Positions 46,176-58,790 of a stretch of 64,000 nucleotides of DNA are shown in pieces. Source of the DNA: Bryum argenteum (Eukaryota; Streptophyta; Bryopsida; Bryales; Bryaceae). Numbering within the stretch: the stretch's first letter is position 1; each line of letters starts with the position of its first letter. The stretch covers positions 5,553,845 to 5,617,844 of the forward strand of contig CM073326.1 in the NCBI GenBank assembly GCA_037043015.1, given 5' to 3'. The position numbers were made by a program, and so were the translations under genes. The notes under the pieces were generated by a model that did no database searches, had not been told where the DNA came from, and was given only the letters and a program-made list of their open reading frames with translations.

Positions 46176-48110
46176 TTACGACTTGCGTCTCCCCTCTCCA
46201 CGCAAAGGCTCTATGGGCTACTGAGTAGCCAGTCCGTGCAGGTCGCATCTTTCCATATTTTAAGGGATGGAGCTTCTCCCTTTTACTACCTACCGTCTAC
46301 AGTATTGCACTGTTACCGTGATGGCAAAATTCGAGGAGAGGCGTCGACATGTTGCTGCTGCATGATCTGGATTCGAACAGAAATCTTTGAAGCTTGTGTT
46401 AAGATACAATTAGAGTAGCGGCTACTGACATTAGTCGGTTATGCTTGTGGAGAAATTGATATTCAGGGGCACAAGCCAAAGTGTAGCAGGTGGTGGGACG
46501 ACGTAGCTGGATAAAGAGAAATTCATTGCATTCAGGAATCTCAGCAATATTACACCAATTATAAACATGAAGGTATGAAGTACTGTACTATAGTTGATTT
46601 TGGTAACAGAGAACAGGATATTCAGCTTGAAACATTGGAGGAGTTAATTCAGGTCTTTCAGACCCAATCATCACTGCTAGTTCAAAACTAACTCTTTTGA
46701 CGTACTATCAGTGAATTTTCCGACTTCAAGAACTTCGTCAAACTGGGACCCGGTTCATAACTGAAAGCTTGAAGTGACTTGAAGTGATCAACTTGTTTGC
46801 TTACTCGCTTTCTCAAACGCAAGGCCATTATTTCTCTGCCGTTCCCTTCTGACTGATTTTTTTTTGGTTTTAAATTAGAACTTTGATTGAATACATTTCA
46901 AGACTCTTCACAAAACAAAACTTATAGAATTTGGTTTAATGAGTAATTCAACAATCTTAACCCTTTATATCTTAAAGAGCTCAATACATGACGTTTGGAG
47001 TTTGGTTTGAGCACTTTGTATTTACTATGTTTAGTTGACATGAAGTTGCAACCTTTTGCAGGTTGTAGAGTTTTTCCTTACCTTTCCGGAAAGTCATGTA
47101 ATGCTTCAAAATCTCCATACTTTAGGAGATATCCATGGTCAATGTTTGAATACACTATTTCAAATGTGCCCAAGAACCGCCCAAAATGCGATATGTGCTC
47201 ATATTCTTGGAATTTGCCTAAGATCAATCAAATCTCAATAGCTTCACAAATTCACTAGAAATTGAGGTTCTACATTGTTTCGATGATTTTATTTCTTTTT
47301 AATTTTATTTTTTTTAATAAATTTCAACATACCTCCATCTGAGAATTCAAGCATTTCTTTAAGTTTACAAGTCCCATGAGGGTAAAAATTGCATACACAT
47401 GTTCCTAACTTGCTTAGGAACAAGAATGTGAAGATCCTATGTTCAAATTACTCTTAAAATTGGTTTTTTGGGGTCATGCAAGAAAAACTTCAAATCCATT
47501 TTGTAACAAGTGAAAAAAATTATTCGTCAACTTTGAATGTTACCATCTCACAATTGATGAGGAAATTGAAGCTAAAATTTGGTACGCACACAAAAAGACA
47601 AGTTTAATACCAGATCTTACTATTACAAACTGGAGAATACGTCAAATGTTGAAAATTTTCATCTTGAGGCTAGTCTTGAAACTTTTTGACAGTTTTGGGG
47701 CCTTTCCACTTCAGGGATACAACAAGATCCTGCAGTTGAAATTCTCAATCAAGTCCTCCACATTGATCTCAGGAAAGAGGTCGATTTTCAAAGTTTGCAT
47801 TAACATGTTCTTATTGATTTGATGTCCTATTTAAAAATATTCGTACAGAGCTAATTATCCTTATATTTGGATATTCAGTACTCAGCATATTCCAACGAAG
47901 CTGAATATTCTAACCTCTTTTGCATGAGAGGATCCTGTGAGAACAACTTGAGAATGGCACCCTACTCTGAATAGGAACTGGATGGGTAATAAGATACCAA
48001 TAATTCAGGATGTTGTTGCTACTCAAATGCTCATGGTTTTGGGGGTGATTGCCACGGCCCAGCAGAAAGTTGCACGGAGGTCTGGTCGAGCTGAATAATA
48101 CTAAGTGGCA

Positions 48111-48882
48111 ATTGTGGGCACTAAACCATGCTGCCCTCCATTCTCTTACAGCATTCGTAGTTGGCAGAGAGCATTGCCCGACCTGCCCCGTTAAGGCTCG
48201 AAATCAATAAAATGCCTAAATAAGAGTGGAAAAAGAGATTTATCCTGAATATTTACCGCACCTTCTTCATAGAGTTACTCACCTCGTGTGAAAGATGCGT
48301 CAAAAAATATTTATTTTTTCCCCATCGACGACCTAGACCAAAACCTCAAAAACTCAATTTGGGTTTTGAGAATATTTAGGGTTTAGGGTAAATCAATGGT
48401 AAAAGGGAATAGGTCAAGAACCATGCATGGTGTTGTGAGATGTCAAATCAGGGCTAATAAAACTCTAATGATATTATGCAAATTCTCGAAGCTATGAATG
48501 CACACGAGATAGTAGATGTAAGGTAAAAAAGAAATCAACCTACTCTCATTATCTACAATTTATTCAACATCTATTAGTTGGTCTTCAAGCATTTGGCACA
48601 TCTCGCTAGCCATCAAGTAGAAATAATACATAACGAAGTTGTTATTACTATGGGAGAGTGTATCAATTTTCATCAAAAACTCCATACTAAGAGTTCCACC
48701 AAAAATGTCTCTTTACAACAAGCTCTTTGGAACTTATGGTAGAACTCCCAATTGATTTAACCCTTAAGGACCTTTGATGCAAAATTGCCTCAATTACCAA
48801 CATTGATAAGTGTCTTCTACTTGAGGCCTTACAAAATCCAATCTGAAAATTACTTTACCATAAGTGATTCATTGAAACTTAC
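48111..48882. other. Spacer between units 4 and 5, no gene seen
   Basis: Partly matches 37.7-38.4 kb. It contains GATTTAGGG-like scraps but no gene. Confidence 0.4.
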
Positions 48883-51236
48883 TATCGCACGTCCACGATG
48901 TAGCCGATCTTGTAATTTGGGTTTGATTCAGAAAATCGATCCGCAACATAAAGTATCCTAATAAGAGCACAAGGAGGATCACCAGAAGCAGGGAAGTTCT
49001 CACTCCACACCATTATATCATTCACGACATACCCCCAATTCTTGATTTTGCTTTCATAAGCCAACAAGCGATTATTGCCATTCGCCTCAAATACAGTTAA
49101 GAGATGGGCCGACAGTTGGTCACTTTGCTTCACCTCCTTGCAACTCTAACACATGTTGAATTTAGCACATGTGTTGCGGTGATAACCACGTTCAGAATTG
49201 ATATCGTTGCAGATATCACAGAATCTCAAGAGCGTGCTAGGGTCCATAACCTGCAAAACCGAGAATTGTTAGCAAGCTTGAGGGAAATGTAACAATCATA
49301 AGCTCTTTAATAATTGAAGAAGTGGAACTTACAACTATTGAGAAGAGGGGTCGGCCATTAACTTGGCCAGGGAGAGGTTGATACACAATTCGTCCAAAAA
49401 CTTCGAAAGGCAAATCACCATCATTATTTTCAATAGTGAATGTGATCCGACGGTTTTCCTGAGCAAACTTTTTGTAAGGTTGTGCTCGGAAACTGATGAA
49501 TGTGTCTTTGCATGACTATCGTTTAGCTCTGTGGGTACATTTAGCTCGACTCGAGCTAAACGCCCATTTCTCAAAATCAGTGAATGTTACCATTATAACA
49601 AATTACGTATTCAAGCTTGTCACCCTACTTCACGCTTTGAATGAGCGGGTGTGATTTGCGTAATGTGCACAAGTACACCTGATCCCTATGATCTGCCTCA
49701 CGGAAGTTCAAAACCTCCATAACATCCGATCCTTCTTCTGATCGTAGAATTCGCGCTTTGAAGATACATGTATAAATGTATCGCCCATATATATTGGCAC
49801 AGTGAGACCAACCTTTGTCGTGTGCCACCATCGTAATGACAACGGCTGCAACACATCTCCCTATGATTCTTGTTTCCATGCACAACTTATGTGCGCAATG
49901 TAACATAGATATCTTTATGGTCATCAAGTTTTAACAAACCCCATGGCATGGTTTTTTGTAGAAATGGAGCTCTGGCCAGAAAAAGTCCTCATAGACATTC
50001 AACTTAGAAATGTTAGAATTTGGAATGTCAATTCAGCATTCAATATTGTAAACAATGTTTTCTGTGAGAGCTCTAGTGGATATGGCAAGAATCTCAAGGA
50101 CTTTGATTCATACCTCGTTCCAATCGTTGTTATACTTCATGCACACCCCACTCCCACTTCCATAGCAGTATGTGATTGTTGATTTGAAGAGGTCAATTTC
50201 TAATTCCGACAGGCTACAACATCCACTTACATTCAATTCTAGAAGGGACTCCGCATTCTCCACCCCTTCCAACTTAGTCAAGTTTGTGCAGTTGCACAAG
50301 GTGAGTTCTTTCAGCTTTCATAGCTCCTTCATAGAAACTCTCACCACCATGGAACAATCTCCCAGTTCCAGCATCACAAATGAGAGTAGCACGGATTCAA
50401 CAATGACAAGATTTGGGCTTCCTTCCATAATCAGGTTCTTAAGCGTGTCAAATCCTTGAAGCTACAAGGCAACTTTGTTAACCTATTCATCTCCATACGA
50501 AGGCGAGATAAATTTTGCATGGTATATCTCCGTCTTCAATAGGAAACTCCTCAAGGTCTAGCGAGCAAAGAGCATGCAATTGTCCAAAGTTGTTTAATAG
50601 CTTTCTCAACATAAGGCTCCGACTCAGGAAGGCATACGGGAGTCTTAGTAGGTCTCCGAAACTCTCCGGAAGGCTCTTTAATTGGTTGCAATATGTGAGC
50701 TTGAGATAATCCAGGCTTTTGAGATCCCATAGGTCACTAGGCAACTCTCAGATAGTTGTGTCACTTGCATCCAAATCACTTAAGTGCAGTAGTTCTTTCA
50801 CAGACCTCGGCAACAGGGATAAAGATTTGCAAGTAGACATGTCGACGCTCTCCAAACGAATTAACTTGGAGAAAGAATCATATAAGGCAGTTAGACTCGA
50901 AGCTCCCCTAGTAGAGAATGTAACCAATGCCCAAAATTTTCCAAAATTTGCTGGCAGATTTCGTATCTTGAGTTCTTGACGCATTCGTCCATGCAGAATG
51001 TTTAGAGAACTCGCAGCTTCACCACACCATCAAGGCAAGGCTTCCAAGCGCTTGCACCCTCTCAAGTTTAAACTCATGAGTACTTCGAGTTCGCCAATAG
51101 AACTTGGTAGAGATGTCAACTTCTTGCAACACCAAAGATTGGGTATCCCTAACCTCGTCAAAGAGTTGATATTTTTAGGAATCTTCTCTAGTGAAGTGCG
51201 CTTCTCAAGGATCAGAGTCTCCAGTAACCTCGGAAC
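48883..51236 (-). pseudogene. Receptor remnant in unit 5: LRR and C-terminal exons without TIR/NB-ARC
   Basis: Counterparts of exon 4 (about 51,236-50,114), exon 5 (about 49,978-49,333) and exon 6 (49,250-48,883) are recognisable. The LRR exon starts VPRLLETLILEKRTSLEKIP but is broken by several frameshifts (for example after LRGCKRLEALP). The exon 5 acceptor region is rearranged and there is an internal deletion. In the ZZ exon the sixth-Cys region reads NMC-stop-SC and the Cys of GYYC is Arg. The C-terminal segment (ESKIKNWGYVVNDIMVWSEN ... NPNYKIGYIVDVR) is well kept. A stub of exon 3 lies at about 51,515-51,537, fused to upstream spacer. Confidence 0.85.
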
Positions 51237-54200
51237 CTGCATTTAGGTACACTCAATCACATTCAAAACCACCTTAATAGTGCAAACTCTTTAATGAAGT
51301 AAACTCCACCGAGTATCGCAAAGTGACTGCACAACGACAATAGAGTGTACATAACACAAGTCAAGTAATCTGCAACCACCTTACTAAGCATGCACTCACT
51401 CTAATTTCGTTCTTCAAAGTTATCGATCTTGTACTCTATGGCCAATTCATTGTCTACTCTATGTGTATCTTTCTAAAGGTTTCAAGTGATAAATGGACAC
51501 AAATTTTATACCTGAAATGCATCATGTTCTGCTCTTGCACTTATGCAGACATCAAGAACACTTGCCCGCTTTTGATATCGTACGTCGTCAAGCGTTGATT
51601 TCTTGCTGCCAAGCCACGCTATTTTACGTAAAAGTACCTTTTCTTATATAACTCTATCAATACTACAACATGAATTATCGCAGCTGCGCAGCCTCTTGGT
51701 GAACAGGTACCAAATATGGAGGTTGTGAAGCAGATGTGGTAATCTTGGCAAATTCAACAGAAAGTCCACACCGTCTACATAATTACTGACTTCAGCTTAT
51801 CTACTTCAGCTTATCTACTTCAAACTCAGCAAGTTGCAGCTTCAGCTTATCTCCCGCTTCACTATCAGCAAGTCTTTGTGGGTAATGCAAATCAATAGAA
51901 ATGTTACCAAGAAACGAGATGTAATAACTAACCTGAATATACCACAAAAGAAGCATTCGTTAATATGTTGACTTCACGCTCCACACTTAGGTAGAGGCTG
52001 CAGACTGTTAGAGTTGAACACACAAGCAAAATGCATATGGTTCAAAGCCATGTGTTGCTTGTTGCAACCCCAAAGTGAGCAGTCTTAGTCCAATACAAAT
52101 TTGATACACTCAACAAACAAACAAACAAACAAACAAACAAACAAACAGACAAACAAAAAAAAAAAAAAAAAAAAAAAAAACAAAAATCAAAAAACAAACA
52201 AGAAACAAGAAACTGCACAAACTTGCACCTTGCAAGCTGTCCGTTACTCAGAAGAATTTCAGCCAACGGGGAAGCACTAGTGGCTCAATTTTCCTTGCTT
52301 CCGTTACCATTTTCTGCTGAAAACCATGCATTCTATGTCTCGAGCCTCGCACACTCAGCAGGTGCTGATAGCTCAAGTGTTTAGGGACATTCTTAACCTG
52401 TCAAGATTTGGCTTCGTTTCGCTTACAGATCAAGTTCTATTCTCTCGTTTTCAAATCAGTGGTGGATGAAGAGAAATCAAAGAGCTTCATTGAAAACGAT
52501 ATTCTACACAAATAAAGAGGATTTGGGAACTACAAACATATCGCCAATGATCGCTACCGAAGGTTCACTTTGACAGCGAAAGAGACGTACAAACACAGTG
52601 GTCATCACGCATCTCACACAACCACAAGTGGTAAATCTACCGTCCATGATTACATGTTGCCAGTAAATCTACCCACAGCGAATTCATCCTTGTATAACCG
52701 CAACCATCATATATCTACAGGAATCTGAAAACTTTGTGCCCTTGATCTTGCCTAACCCTAAGAGAAAAGTTGCGGCTTCATAAGCTTAATCAGAAACGCA
52801 ACGTACAGAAATCAAGCCTGATCAAGAAGTCACTCACCTTGAGCACATCTCTCCCCGGAAATTTCTCTTCGTCTCTATCGCCATCTCACCTGCTTACACA
52901 CGAGAGAAAATCTTGAATAGCAGAGACTCTAAACTTTTAGCGTCAGTTCTGCAACTGCAACGGTAAGTTCCTCAAAAAACAACAACCATGTAGCCACTAT
53001 AACCTACCATAAATCTGATCTTCTGACCTGTCGGTACTGGGAGCTATCCTGCAGAGTAACATTACTTACAGTTGAAATGGCTCACATCTCCGACCGTGAG
53101 TTGGAGCTGTTGTCTTGAGAAGCGGCCGGGTTGTGGGAAATGTCTAACTCCGAACTACTTAGCCAAACTCGGCTCCACGTTGACGTATTCTACACTTTCA
53201 GCGACCAATTCTTCATTATGAATAACTTAAGCGACTAACCTGCACCTGTTTCATGTGGATGAGACAAACAAGGTGCTTCTCTGGCATTCACAATTAGATG
53301 AGGACTGTTTAATTCAGTAGTAGCTGCCTTACGCTGCATTGATTCAATGACAAAAGCCACACTAAAATCAATAACTCTATAGTCCGTACTTGTTTACTCT
53401 TAGAAAAGCTTTACCTCTTTAACTATTTTCAACCGTTAATGATTTGTGAAGCGGAATGCCTAGATATTTTTGAAAGAAAGAGGACCAGTTCTCGAAGTAC
53501 TCGATTTGAACATTGCACAAATACTTAGTACTTTATACAATCATCTCAATTATAGTTTCAATTTCAACTGCAAACCACTAGAATTTTTAACTTATATGTC
53601 AAAAAAATGGCAACATGATTAAAATCAAAAAATAGTATCAATTTTATACAAGAAATCATTTACTACTGTTCCTTGAGATAAAGTAGAATCTAACAATATG
53701 CCACAGGGTCGTTAGGAATAAGAGTTTAGGTAGTTGTCAAATCATGAATTTTATTTTGCATATATACCTAAAGTTTATGCTTACCTCTATATATGAAAGA
53801 GAATACTTGACATTTCATAATAACAATATTTGTGTAGTATTGTTTCTAAGATTTAGCCTCTTCTTCATTCAAATCATATTCCAAAATGTAAAGAGCAACA
53901 TGAACAACATCCAATGAAGTAACAACATGTCTCTTATCCATGTTACTTTTCCGACTTTGACTTTTGAACTTGTCATGGGATGAAATTCTTCTCTAAATGA
54001 CTATTACTCGTGAATATGTGTACAATAAAATGCCAAAAAAATCATACTTGCATCAGGTGTAACAACAATGTGATTCTTCCTACACTTTGAAAAATTCTAC
54101 ATACCATTTTATAGTATCTCATGACTCTATTGTTCATAGTAGCATTGTACCTTATTAGTCCTCTCCTTCAATGTTCTGTTTCTTAGTTTCGTCTTTATTT

Positions 54201-54474
54201 GCATGCGTGAAGCTTACATGAGGTGGTCCGACCATGTTGATGTTTTGTTTCTATGGTTAGTGTGGCCGTTAATGGAACAAAGATTGTGCTTCGAACATCC
54301 ATTGGACACCATAGCCAAACCCTGACCAGACAGAATTACGTCGCACTCAGATAGTTGCGTGATACCGATGCCACTCGAGGTTTATCCTTCTAATCAGCCG
54401 TTTCGTGATTGTCACATTGCCTAAGAATCCTTAGGGTGTGCGCACCTCGTCGATATTCACGCTTATGTAAATTT
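51237..54474. repeat. Unit 5 spacer between receptor remnant and MT5
   Basis: Matches 18.03-21.5 kb of unit 1 in the same order but lacks the CACTA mini-element and the 543-bp insertion found there. At about 51,538 the exon 3 stub joins sequence matching 18,027, so about 3.8 kb holding exons 1, 2 and most of 3 is missing. It also contains an (ACAA)n plus A-run at about 52,111-52,180. No gene seen. Confidence 0.75.
52111..52180 (+). repeat. (ACAA)n and poly-A simple repeat
   Basis: About ten tetranucleotide copies followed by a run of roughly 24 A, then A-rich sequence. Absent from the matching part of unit 1. Confidence 0.95.
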
Positions 54475-54975
54475 TACGTAATTGACGATCGTGCTGAACA
54501 GTTGTAAGCCAAATTTAGAGAAAGAAACGAATCATATGATTCCCGCCATTAATAAGCTTGTGTCTGAGAGCAGACATCTAGATCCGCCCTTGAACAAGCA
54601 ACATCAGCAAAGTGACAAGCAATCGAACAAGCGACACCAGCAATTTCTGGAGATCAGTGTGCAATTTGTAATGTGTAGCTAGCCATGATCTGTTTGATAG
54701 TTGATGAAATGACGTACACTAGAAGGTGCAGCACAGAGCAATCTTTACGAAAATAGTGACGGATAACAAAGGTGATGCAGTCACGATTTATTTATAAGAA
54801 CAGCGTCCAATTCTTCTGTGATTGAAAGATATCACATTATGACAGACATCATCACAGCACATGTTGTAAGCTACAACGGCGATAACGTCGTTATATAGTA
54901 AACTGAAGATCCGCACAACGATGTAGAGCTGCAATTTTCTTCAGGGGAGCCGCCATGGCGATCGGCTGCCTGAAT

Positions 54976-55467
54976 CTACTTGTGGCAATCGCAGTCCCCG
55001 CAGCTGCAGTTAGGGCCGCAGTCGCACTCCTCGTTGTAGCTGTTCACCACAATTACATCCGATCAGCAAATTGAAGATCGCTTCCAACAAAGGGATGTTG
55101 TAACAAGAAACCAAATCAAGAAAGTGAAACTTACTTGCGGAGTCCGCCCAGGGACCTGCAGCATCTGGAACACCAGACAACGAAGATAAGGTGAGTGAAA
55201 TCGCACTTGAAGAATTCTTTGTAGCTTTCTCTAAGACTCAATGAGGTTGATCATTATATGTAAACAAACAATTGTTTCCGATTATTTCAAGAACTGGAAT
55301 ATTAGCAACGATGCAAGTATTAGGACTAACGCAACGGCATGTATGTAATTGTAATGATTCGTTTCAAACCAAGAACAAGGAGATACTGATACTCACCCGC
55401 ATCCGTCACCGCATTGGCAGTCAGCACCGCAGCCGCAGTTGGGCTTGCCGCATCCTGTCTTGGCCAT
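54976..55467 (-). CDS. Metallothionein MT5, three exons
   Basis: Exons 55467-55397, 55164-55135 and 55039-54976 encode 54 residues identical to MT1, including Glu37-Glu38. The second intron and 3' flank match MT1 almost base for base (for example ACAAAGGGATGTTGTAACAA), whereas MT2, MT3 and MT4 differ there. Intron 1 is more like MT2/MT3 in its middle part (GACTCAATGAGGTTGATCA). The copy is therefore a mosaic, as expected from gene conversion or unequal crossing-over. Splice sites and promoter are intact. Confidence 0.92.
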
Positions 55468-55578
55468 GGTGATGAGCCTCGAAGAAAAGAGATCAAGAAC
55501 GATGGATCGAAGAGAGAGCTGAAGCACGAGAGCAAACAACAATGAGGAAGCACGAAATGCTATTGCCCGTGGCTGGAG

Positions 55579-55585
55579 CTTTATA
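55579..55585 (-). promoter_or_regulatory. TATA box of MT5
   Basis: TATAAAG at the conserved spacing before the ATG. Confidence 0.75.
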
Positions 55586-55639
55586 TTGCTACTTGCGTCT
55601 CCCCTCTCCACGCAATGGCTCTATGGGCTACTGAGTAGC

Positions 55640-57470
55640 CAGTCCGTGCAGGTCGCATCTTTTCAATATTTTAAGGGATGGAGCTTCTCCCTTTTACTAC
55701 CTACCGTCTACAGTATTGCGCTGTTACCGTGATGGCAAAATTCGAGGAGAGACGTCGACATGTTGCTGCTGCATGATCTGGATTCGAACAGTAATCTTTG
55801 AAGCTTGTGTTAAGATTCAATTAGAGTAGTGGCTACTAACATTATTCGGATATGTTTGTAGAGAAATGATATTCCGGGGCACAGGCCAAAGGGTAGCAAG
55901 TGGTGGGACGACGTAGCTGGATAAAGAGGAATTCATTGCATTTGGGAATCTCAGCAATATTACACCAATTATAAACATGAAGGTATGAAGTACTGTACTA
56001 TTATAATGGTTGATTTTGGTATCAGAGAACAGGATATTCAGCTTGAACATTGGGCGAGTTAATTCAGGTCTTTCAGACCCAATCATCACCGCTAGTTCAA
56101 AACTAACTCTTTTGTCGTACTATGAGTGAATTTTCCTACTTCGAGAACTTCGTCAAACTGGGACCGGGCTCACAAGTTTGAAGTGACCAGAAGTGGACAA
56201 TTTGTTTCCTTACTCGGCTTTCCCAAACTCAAGGCAATTATTTCTCTAGTACCCTTCCCTTCCGATTCATTTTTCTTTTTTGTAAAAATTTGAAATTTGA
56301 TTTGATTGAATACATTTCAAGACTCTTCACGAACAAATCTGATAGAATTTGGTATAAAGACTAATTCAACAATCTCAACCCTTAATATTTTAAAGAGCTC
56401 AAAACAAGACGATTGGAGTCTTTTTTGCTTCGTATTTACTATATTTAGCTGACATGAAGTTGCAACCTTTTGCACGTTGTAGAGTTTTCCATACCTTTCC
56501 GGAAATTCATTTCATGCTTCAAAATCTCCATCCTTTAGGAGATATCCATCGTCAACGCTTGAAAACACTATTTCAAATCTGCCCAAATTGCTCATATTAT
56601 TAGAGTCTCCCTAAAATCAATCAAACCTCAAGAACTTCAAAAATTCACTAGAATTTGAAGTTTTACTTTTTTTTCTTTTCTTTTCTTTTTTTTCGTGTAC
56701 ATGTACAAGAGGTTTTAAGGCATGATCTCACCGTTTTGATCTTCAATCCAATTATTCTTCACATGCCATTTTTATATTCAAAGACTGGCCTTTGTATTTA
56801 AATTTCAACATACCTCCATGTGAGAATTCAAGCATTCTCTAAGTTTTATAGGTCGCACGAGGGTAGAAATTGGATACACATGTTCATAACTCATCGGAAC
56901 AAGGATACGGTACGCACGTACATGGACAAGATATTGGTACAAGATCTTACACTTACATACTTGAGATTACATCAAAAGTTGAAGATTTTCATCTTGAGGG
57001 TAGTTTTGAAACTTTTTGACAGTGTTGGGGCCTTAGGACTTTTGGGGTTCAACAAGATGCTGTAGTTGAAATTCTCAATCAAGTCCTGCACATTGATCTC
57101 ATAAAAGAGGTCGATTTGGACCATTCAACTACAAGAGTTGAAATTCTCAAAGTTTGCATTAACATGTTACTATTGATTTGATGTCCTGCTTAAAAATATT
57201 CGTACCGAGCTAATTATCCTTATATTTGGATATTCAGTACTCAGCATATTCCAACGAAGCTGAATATTCTAACCTCTTTTGCATGAGAGGATCCTGTGAG
57301 AACAACTTGAGAATGGCACCCTACTCTGAATAGGAACTGGATGGGTAATAAGATACCAATAATTCAGGATGTTGTTGCTACTCAAATGCTCATGATTTTT
57401 GGGGGTGATTGCCACTGCCCAGCAGAAAGCTGCACGGAGGTCTAGTTGAGCTGAATAGAAGTAAATGCTG
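55640..57470. repeat. Unit 5 upstream region and tail
   Basis: Promoter-distal sequence, remains of the foldback (right arm, about 56,380-57,050) and the conserved end block (to 57,470). A local deletion near 56,900 removes the segment around GAGGAAATTGAAG. Confidence 0.75.
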
Positions 57471-58790
57471 CCCTCCATTCTTTTATAATTGGCCACTTTT
57501 TACTTGGGGCCGGATTGAGTGCCGGCCCGAATTCTTCAAATTTCAACCAATAGGATGGCTTGATTCTTTCAAATCGGGCCCAAGGACTTTATAGGTACTA
57601 GGGCCCGACCAAAACTTCAACTTATCCTATGTGGCATCCTACGTGGCACTGTTTTGGCGCCAAAATATTTAGGCCCAAAATTGTCTAAATAACCTTCCTC
57701 TACTCGTGGCCTTACAAAACTCAATCTAAAAATTACTTAAAAGACTCAACTAAAGGATCTTAACCTTTTTCCGCCAGGGACCTCTCAAAGGCGGGTACAA
57801 ATGTTCGTGCATTGGACATTTATACACCGCATCAAGGTGAGAGATTTGAAACGATGATTCTTCGTAGTCGATTCGATTCTTCGTCTAGATATTATTATTT
57901 TTAAATGGATTATTGGGAAATGGACATGATTGACTCATTCGAAAACATTTTATCTCCATGGAACTTGGAATATGGAATTGAGTTTACCGAGGAAGTCGTT
58001 TGCGTGTGTGGTGAGAGTTGGTTGGTAGGTCCATGTTGACTTGTAATTCACGTTAAACATTCCTCTCAAGCCAAAAATATAAAAATATAAAATTAACAAA
58101 AACAACGAATGCGTGAGTGGGTCATCAATTTTCTGCTGTTTTGGACTAAACAGTCTGTCTCTTTCCTTCACGAAGAGCTAAGATAGGTTTTCCTTTGTGG
58201 CTCTTTGACTTGGAAGCAAGGCCCACGGAATACAAGTCAAAAGAAATGTCTCTCATAGAATTTTCATGGTAAGGATTGGCCCATCATTTTAATTGGAATT
58301 TTTCTAATTGTATTGAGTCGAGTGTAAATTCTTTTAAGTTAAAAAAGTTGGCCCTTACATGATATTGATGTGTAGAATTATATGTTGTTTTCATTTGTTT
58401 TGGGAATTTTGCCCAAGTTGACACACATATTTACTACTCCTAAAAAGAGATAGAACATACATACCACAATTTGTTGAATAATGACTATGTGCATTGAGTA
58501 AGGGGACCACTTGAAGTTTCAGGGTACCAAGGCCACATTTGTAATTTGTTTTTTAGATGAGCTATTGAATGAAGAGCCATTGTATACACAATTTTTTTTA
58601 GATAAAACATCGCTTTGGCAGAAGTACTTCGATATATTCAAATGGATAAAAATACTAAACTCCTTATGAGATTGGTGTGAATAAAGTGTTGATTCTACCT
58701 ACCCAAGTGATGAAACGCTTATATGACATAAGATTCAGTAGGGTAAGATTACTAACCCCTCTTGGGGTGGGCACCTCTAATATGCAATTT
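57471..58790. other. Right flank of the array, no gene seen
   Basis: 57,690-58,000 matches the spacer at 38,390-38,720, and similarity ends at about 58,000. The rest is AT-rich with short frames only. Confidence 0.45.

Larger units (their letters stand above)
44475..48110. repeat. Unit 4 of the metallothionein array
   Basis: Starts at spacer sequence matching about 20,390 of unit 1, has MT4 and ends with the conserved tail block. No receptor sequence. The tail keeps mainly the right arm of the foldback (about 46,960-47,715). Confidence 0.8.
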
